Assembly (NCBI RefSeq): GCF_014650075.1
Contig: NZ_BMUG01000011.1
Coordinates: forward strand, 62,001 to 126,000
Source: Streptomyces microflavus
GTDB taxonomy: Bacteria; Actinomycetota; Actinomycetes; Streptomycetales; Streptomycetaceae
Length of the DNA: 64,000 nt
Direction: 5' to 3'
Shown: positions 59,555 to 64,000 of the stretch, in pieces
Layout: every line of letters begins with the position of its first letter
Position numbering within the stretch: position 1 is the first letter of the stretch
The notes under the pieces: generated by a model
What the model was told of the DNA's origin: nothing
The model's input: only the letters and a program-made list of their open reading frames with translations
The model's database searches: none
Position numbers and translations under genes: made by a program

Positions 59555-60967
59555 ATGCTGACAATCCTCGGCTTCGCCATGATCGCGACCTTCCTGGTCC
59601 TGATCATGACGAAGAAGATGTCGCCGATCGCGGCGCTGGTACTGATCCCCGCACTCTTCTGCGTCGCCGTCGGACAGGGGGCGAAGCTCGGCGACTACGT
59701 CATCGACGGCGTCGGCAACCTGGCGCCGACCGCCGCCATGCTGATGTTCGCCATCGTCTACTTCGGCGTGATGATCGACGTCGGCCTCTTCGACCCGATC
59801 GTCCGAGGCATTCTGCGGTTCTGCAAGGCGGACCCGATGCGGATCGTCGTCGGTACGGCGGTGCTCGCCGCGATCGTCTCCCTGGACGGCGACGGCTCCA
59901 CCACCTTCATGATCACCGTCTCGGCGATGTATCCGCTCTACAAACGCCTCAAGATGAGCCTGGTCGTCATGACCGGTGTGGCGGCCACGGCGAACGGTGT
60001 CATGAACACCCTTCCCTGGGGCGGCCCCACCGCGCGTGCCGCGACCGCGCTCAAGCTGGACGCCTCCGAGATCTTCATCCCCATGATCCCGGCGCTCGCC
60101 GTCGGACTGCTCGCCGTCTTCCTGCTCTCGTACGTACTGGGCCTCCGCGAGCGCAAGCGCCTGGGCATGCTCACGCTGGACGAGGCGCTGGTACGGGAGC
60201 CGGAGCAGGAGACCGTCCTGGCCGGGGCGGGCGGGGGCGGGGAGGACCGTCTGCGGAAGGGCTCCGGCGGCTCGGGTTCGGCGGAAATCACGCAGGACGG
60301 TGACGGTGACGAGGACGACGAGGACTTCAAGGGCCTCGACCCCGACCGCTCCACCCTGCGGCCCAGGCTCTACTGGTTCAACGCCGGTCTCACCGTCGCC
60401 CTGCTGACCGCGATGATCATGCAGCTGATGCCGATCCCGGTGCTCTTCCTCCTCGGCGCCGCCCTGGCCCTCACCGTCAACTTCCCCCACATGCCCGACC
60501 AGCGGGCCCGGATCGCCGCCCACGCCGACAACGTCCTCAACGTCTCCGGCATGGTCTTCGCCGCCGCCGTCTTCACCGGCGTCCTCACCGGCACCGGTAT
60601 GGTCGAGAACATGGCCGACTCGGTCGTCAGCGCCGTCCCCGACGCGATGGGCCCGCACATGGCCATCGTCACCGGGCTGCTCAGCCTGCCGCTCACCTAC
60701 TTCATGTCCAACGACGGCTTCTACTTCGGCGTCGTCCCCGTCCTCGCCGAAGCCGGCGCTGCCCACGGCGTCTCCCCGCTGGAGATCGCCCGCGCCTCCC
60801 TGGCCGGCCAGGCCCTGCACATGTCCTCGCCGCTGGTCCCCGCCGTCTACGTCCTGGTCGGCATGGCCAAGGTCGAGTTCGGTGACCACACCCGGTTCAC
60901 CGTCAAGTGGGCCGTGCTCACCTCGCTCGTGGTGCTCGGGGCGGGCATCCTCTTCGGCACGATCTGA
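59555..60967 (+). CDS. CitMHS family citrate/proton symporter
   Basis: 470 residues with about twelve membrane helices. The CitMHS hallmarks are ALVLIPALFCVAVGQG, the long MLMFAIVYFGVMIDVGLFDP and, in the second half, LNVSGMVFAAAVFTGVLTGTGM and SNDGFYFGVVPVLAEAG. A hydrophilic loop near residue 205-265 contains an acidic run (DGDGDEDDEDF). The protein should import metal-citrate or citrate with protons. Start ATG 59555 is preceded by only a weak ribosome site. It is the second carboxylate transporter of the window besides tctCBA. Confidence 0.9.
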   Translation: MLTILGFAMIATFLVLIMTKKMSPIAALVLIPALFCVAVGQGAKLGDYVIDGVGNLAPTAAMLMFAIVYFGVMIDVGLFDPIVRGILRFCKADPMRIVVGTAVLAAIVSLDGDGSTTFMITVSAMYPLYKRLKMSLVVMTGVAATANGVMNTLPWGGPTARAATALKLDASEIFIPMIPALAVGLLAVFLLSYVLGLRERKRLGMLTLDEALVREPEQETVLAGAGGGGEDRLRKGSGGSGSAEITQDGDGDEDDEDFKGLDPDRSTLRPRLYWFNAGLTVALLTAMIMQLMPIPVLFLLGAALALTVNFPHMPDQRARIAAHADNVLNVSGMVFAAAVFTGVLTGTGMVENMADSVVSAVPDAMGPHMAIVTGLLSLPLTYFMSNDGFYFGVVPVLAEAGAAHGVSPLEIARASLAGQALHMSSPLVPAVYVLVGMAKVEFGDHTRFTVKWAVLTSLVVLGAGILFGTI

Positions 60968-60994
60968 TGGGTGGCTTCTGATGGGTGGGCTCCG

Positions 60995-62311
60995 ATGACA
61001 CCCGCACCGCGACCCGGGCCCGGCAGGGGCTGGCTGCTGCGCCTCGTCATCGCCTTCGCCTTCGCGCAGGGGGCGGTGTCGATGGCGCGGCCCGCCGTCT
61101 CCTACCGGGCCCTCGCGCTCGGTGCGGACGAGATGGCCGTCGGCGTCATCGCCGGGGTCTACGCCCTGCTGCCGCTGTTCGCCGCCGTCCCGCTCGGCCG
61201 CCGCACCGACCACGGCCGGTGCGCGCCCCTGCTGCCGATCGGCGTGGTGCTGATCTCCGGCGGCTGCGCGCTCAGCGGTGCCGTCTCCTCCCTGCCCGCG
61301 ATGGCCGCCTGGAGCGGGGTGATGGGCCTCGGCCACCTCTGCTTCGTGATCGGCGCGCAGTCGATCGTGGCCCGGCAGTCCGCCCCGGCCGAACAGGACC
61401 GCAACTTCGGCCACTTCACCATCGGCGCCTCGGTCGGCCAGCTGATCGGCCCGATCGCGGCGGGTGCACTGATCTCCGGCGAGAGCGGTGCTCTGGGGCG
61501 TACGAGCGCCCTCGCGCTCCTCGTCTCGGCGGCGGTCTGCGCGGTCGCCCTCACCTCGCTCTGGCACATCGAGCACCGGCGTACGCCCGGCTCCCGTGCC
61601 ACGAAGCAGCCCGCCAAGGTTCCGGTCACCACGATCCTGGGGGCGCGAGGCGTCCCGGCCGGGATCTTCATCAGCATGGCCGTCCTGTCCTCCACCGACA
61701 TCCTCACCGCCTACCTGCCGGTCGTCGGCGAGCACCGGGGGATCACCCCCGCCACCGTCGGGCTGCTGCTCAGCCTCCGGGCCGCCGCCTCGATCGCCTG
61801 CCGCCTGGCGATGACCCCGATGCTGCGGCTCCTCGGCCGGAACGCCCTGCTGACCACCAGCTGCCTGCTGGCCGGCCTGCTCTGCGCGGGCATGGTCCTC
61901 CCGGTCCCCGTCCCGGCGCTCGCCGTCATGCTGGCCGCCCTCGGGTTCTGCCTCGGCGCCGGGCAGCCGCTGTCCATGACCACGGTGGTCCAGGCGGCCC
62001 CCGCCGAGGCCCGGTCCACCGCACTGGCCCTGCGCCTCACCGGCAACCGGCTGGGCCAGGCCGCCGCTCCCGCCGCCGCGGGGCTGATCGCGGGTACGGC
62101 GGGGGCGGCGGCCCCGTTCGCGCTGCTCGGCGCCCTGCTGCTGGCCGCGGCGGGCCTGGGCCTGCGCAGCGGACGAACGGCCCCGGCACCCGTACCCCCG
62201 CAGCCCGCTTCCGTACAGCCGGAGCCCGCCCCCGTAACGCCTGCCGCAGACCCGATACGCGAACGGGAACAGAGCGACAACACGCCCCCGGCCACCCGCA
62301 ACCGTTCCTGA
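60995..62311 (+). CDS. Major facilitator superfamily transporter
   Basis: 438 residues from ATG 60995 (GGTGGG just upstream), beginning with a short basic N terminus and then twelve hydrophobic helices. MFS signs: the helix 2-3 loop LPLGRRTDHGRCAP, and helices with PVVGEHRGITPATVGLLLSLRAAASI in the second half. The C-terminal tail is proline-rich. It follows the citrate symporter by 27 bp and is probably in the same transcript. Substrate unknown; drug efflux or sugar/acid export are possible. Confidence 0.85.
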   Translation: MTPAPRPGPGRGWLLRLVIAFAFAQGAVSMARPAVSYRALALGADEMAVGVIAGVYALLPLFAAVPLGRRTDHGRCAPLLPIGVVLISGGCALSGAVSSLPAMAAWSGVMGLGHLCFVIGAQSIVARQSAPAEQDRNFGHFTIGASVGQLIGPIAAGALISGESGALGRTSALALLVSAAVCAVALTSLWHIEHRRTPGSRATKQPAKVPVTTILGARGVPAGIFISMAVLSSTDILTAYLPVVGEHRGITPATVGLLLSLRAAASIACRLAMTPMLRLLGRNALLTTSCLLAGLLCAGMVLPVPVPALAVMLAALGFCLGAGQPLSMTTVVQAAPAEARSTALALRLTGNRLGQAAAPAAAGLIAGTAGAAAPFALLGALLLAAAGLGLRSGRTAPAPVPPQPASVQPEPAPVTPAADPIREREQSDNTPPATRNRS

Positions 62312-62451
62312 CGCACCCGCCCCACCCAACCCCGTACGCCCCACGCGTCCCAACCTTCGCGCGAGTCATTCCCACACCCCGCCCGGTGGGCTAACTTCCC
62401 TCCACAGCCGCTCCCCACCGCGACGCCACACCTTCATCCCGGGGACCCTTC

Positions 62452-63831
62452 ATGACGCGCGCCATCTCCCTGCACCACGTCAGCAAGAGCTACGGCCGGG
62501 ACCGGCGTGCCGTCGACCGGTTCACGCTCTCCATCGACCCCGGCGAGTTCGTCGTACTGCTCGGCCCCTCCGGCTGCGGCAAGTCGACCGTGCTGCGCAT
62601 GATCGCGGGTCTGGAGGAGATCAGCGAGGGCGAGCTGCTGCTGGACGGCGAGTTCGCCAACCACATCCCGCCGCGCGAACGCGGGATGGCCATGGTGTTC
62701 CAGAACTTCGCGCTGTACCCGAGCATGACCAACCGGGCCAACATCGGCTTCCCGCTGAAGCTGGAGAACCCGCGCGAGGACAACACCGCCCGGATCGAGG
62801 CCACCGCCCGGATGCTCGGCATCGAGCACGTACTCGACCGCTACCCGGCGCAGCTCTCCGGCGGCGAGCGCCAGCGGGTGGCGATGGGCCGGGCCATCTC
62901 CCGCAGGCCCTCCGTCTTCCTGATGGACGAGCCGCTCTCCAACCTGGACGCCAAGCTCCGCAACCATCTGCGCGCCGAGATCGCCCTGCTCACCAGGGAA
63001 CTCGGCGTCACCACCGTATATGTGACGCACGATCAGGCAGAGGCGATGTCCCTCGGGGACCGTGTGGCGGTGATGCGCGGCGGTGTCCTGCAGCAGGTCA
63101 GCCCGCCCCGGGACGTCTACGCGCTGCCCGACAACGTCTTCGTGGCCGCGTTCATCGGCACCCCGCGCATCAACCTCCTCCAGGCCGTCGTCCACGCCCC
63201 GCTGGAGGGGCGGATGTCGATCGACCTCGGCCGTCAGCGGCTCGCCCTGCCCGAACCCCTCAGCCCCGACCACCAGTTGCTCCGCATCCAGCAGGGCCGC
63301 CGGATCATCGTGGGGCTGCGCTCGGAGGCGGTCCGGATCGCCCCGCCCAGCCAGGCCCGCCCCGGCGAGGTGGCGCTCAGCGGGATCGTCGAGCACGTCG
63401 AGTACCAGGGCCACGAGGCGCTGGTCCACCTCAACACCGGTTCGCAGGCCGCCATCGTCCCGGACCTCGAATCGGCCCAGCCCCGGGCCATGCCCCGGCG
63501 CCGCAGGGCCGCCGCGGGCCGTCCGGGCGGGGTGCTCGGCGGTCAGGGCGGCCTCCGCGTCCTGGACCGGCTGAAGGGGCGGGCCGCGGGCCGGATCAGC
63601 GGGCCCGTCGTCGCCCTCGACGAACCCGCCCCGGACCCGGCGGCGGTCCGCACCCCGGACCGGCCCTCCGTCATCTCCGGCGACCTGGTGGTGCGCACCG
63701 GCCCCGACATGCGGCTGCGGACCGGCGGCCAGGTGCCGCTGCTGGTGGACCTGGCGCATCTGTACGTCTTCGACCACTACGGCCGCCGCATCTGCCCGCT
63801 GCCGCAGGATGTGCCCGGCCTGGACGGCTGA
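62452..63831 (+). CDS. MalK/UgpC-type ABC transporter ATPase
   Basis: 459 residues. ATPase core with Walker A GPSGCGKST (about residues 39-47), Q-loop VFQNFALYPSMT, signature LSGGERQRV, Walker B VFLMDEPLSNLDAK and VTHDQAEAMS, then a C-terminal OB-fold (TOBE) regulatory domain. This type usually serves sugar importers made of separate permeases and binding proteins; none is encoded here, so it may be a shared ATPase (MsiK-like). Between about residues 340 and 410 there is a basic, Gly/Pro-rich insertion absent from typical MalK proteins. Confidence 0.9.
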   Translation: MTRAISLHHVSKSYGRDRRAVDRFTLSIDPGEFVVLLGPSGCGKSTVLRMIAGLEEISEGELLLDGEFANHIPPRERGMAMVFQNFALYPSMTNRANIGFPLKLENPREDNTARIEATARMLGIEHVLDRYPAQLSGGERQRVAMGRAISRRPSVFLMDEPLSNLDAKLRNHLRAEIALLTRELGVTTVYVTHDQAEAMSLGDRVAVMRGGVLQQVSPPRDVYALPDNVFVAAFIGTPRINLLQAVVHAPLEGRMSIDLGRQRLALPEPLSPDHQLLRIQQGRRIIVGLRSEAVRIAPPSQARPGEVALSGIVEHVEYQGHEALVHLNTGSQAAIVPDLESAQPRAMPRRRRAAAGRPGGVLGGQGGLRVLDRLKGRAAGRISGPVVALDEPAPDPAAVRTPDRPSVISGDLVVRTGPDMRLRTGGQVPLLVDLAHLYVFDHYGRRICPLPQDVPGLDG

Positions 63832-63901
63832 GGCCTCCTCTTCGGACCGGGCGCACGCCTCCCGGCGTGACCGGCGTCTCCGGGAGCTCCCTGGCGTCGG
63901 A

Positions 63902-63920
63902 AAACTAACGGCGCTAGTTT
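63902..63920 (+). promoter_or_regulatory. Palindromic operator before the last gene
   Basis: AAACTAACGGCGCTAGTTT is a 19-bp palindrome with one mismatch pair (arms AAACTA / TAGTTT around CG-G-CG). The form is typical of TetR-family operators before acyl-CoA or oxidoreductase genes. It lies 57 bp before the ATG at 63978. Confidence 0.55.
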
Positions 63921-63977
63921 GTGCGGTGGGGGACATCACGTCGGCGCTCCGCACAGCCCGTCCGGGAGGAAACAGCC

Positions 63978-64000
63978 ATGAAGGCCCATGACCAGATGTA
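63978..64000 (+). CDS. Start of a gene cut by the window end
   Basis: ATG 63978 with GGGAGGA six bases upstream, reading MKAHDQM before the window ends. Too short for identification; the start signal and the palindromic operator upstream make a real gene likely. Confidence 0.6.

Noticed and set aside
59459..62353. Long minus-strand open frame across the CitMHS and MFS genes
   Set aside because: Low-complexity product spanning two well-identified genes; a shadow of third-position GC bias.
1..64000. tRNA, rRNA genes or a replication origin
   Set aside because: No T-loop-like GGTTCGAATCC context with matching acceptor arms, no rRNA sequence and no DnaA-box cluster was noticed when reading both strands.

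Overview
The window is high-GC actinobacterial chromosome, almost certainly Streptomyces. Coding density is high, many starts are GTG, ribosome sites are strong (GGAGG), and it carries actinobacterial families such as SepF, DUF1684, DUF5685, DUF5925, DUF6243 and the FxSxx-COOH system. Two secreted serine proteases match, from memory, streptogrisin B and streptogrisin D of Streptomyces griseus very closely, which points to the S. griseus group. No rRNA, tRNA, CRISPR array, intact insertion sequence or prophage was seen.

Layout. 0-3 kb: end of a glutaryl-CoA dehydrogenase-type gene, a SepF paralogue and a DUF5685 protein with a very cysteine-rich tail. 3-13.3 kb: a probable organosulfur or cystine uptake cluster with two polar-amino-acid-type binding lipoproteins, two permeases, one ATPase, an FAD/NAD(P)-binding protein, two luciferase-like FMN monooxygenases and a DUF1684 protein. 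A 23-residue leader peptide of the R-x-H-[IV]-D-x-x-R-x-x-S-x-x-C type, which I associate with sulfur genes in actinobacteria, precedes the first lipoprotein gene. 13.5-26.8 kb: streptogrisin B, then a SLOG gene convergent with a SLATT membrane gene, then the FxSxx-COOH RiPP system: fxsA (found by hand, 55 aa), a radical SAM maturase fxsB with an inactivated HExxH extension, TIR-like fxsC, and fxsT (ParA-like, TIR-like, NB-ARC and TPR regions). An alpha/beta hydrolase and streptogrisin D follow. The fxs/SLOG/SLATT block is the most likely novel biology in the window.

26.8-36.3 kb: a small membrane-anchored protein, secreted phospholipase A2, a DUF3533-like membrane protein, a LexA-box-preceded dnaE2/ImuB-like mutasome operon, a secreted lipase and a sortase-anchored lytic polysaccharide monooxygenase. 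36.4-40.6 kb: a patchy accessory stretch of small unknown genes, a DinB-fold protein, DUF6243, an orphan MazF/PemK-like protein and a GNAT acetyltransferase. 40.7-50 kb: a PH-domain membrane protein, an orphan response regulator divergent from a tctCBA tripartite tricarboxylate transporter, a methyltransferase-NUDIX-VOC fusion, DUF402, a two-domain acetyltransferase, a short GntR regulator and an AAA ATPase.

50-64 kb: a secreted SGNH lipase, a small basic conserved protein, a family III CoA transferase, a stand-alone type ISP restriction C-terminal-like protein, a GntR/UTRA regulator next to hmgA (tyrosine degradation), a TetR regulator next to a molybdopterin oxidoreductase with a palindromic operator between them, a CitMHS transporter, an MFS transporter, an orphan MalK-type ATPase, and the first codons of another gene behind a palindromic operator. 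Secreted hydrolases recur (two proteases, two lipases, phospholipase, LPMO). Three of them share a TGGCATGA upstream motif that resembles an AdpA site.
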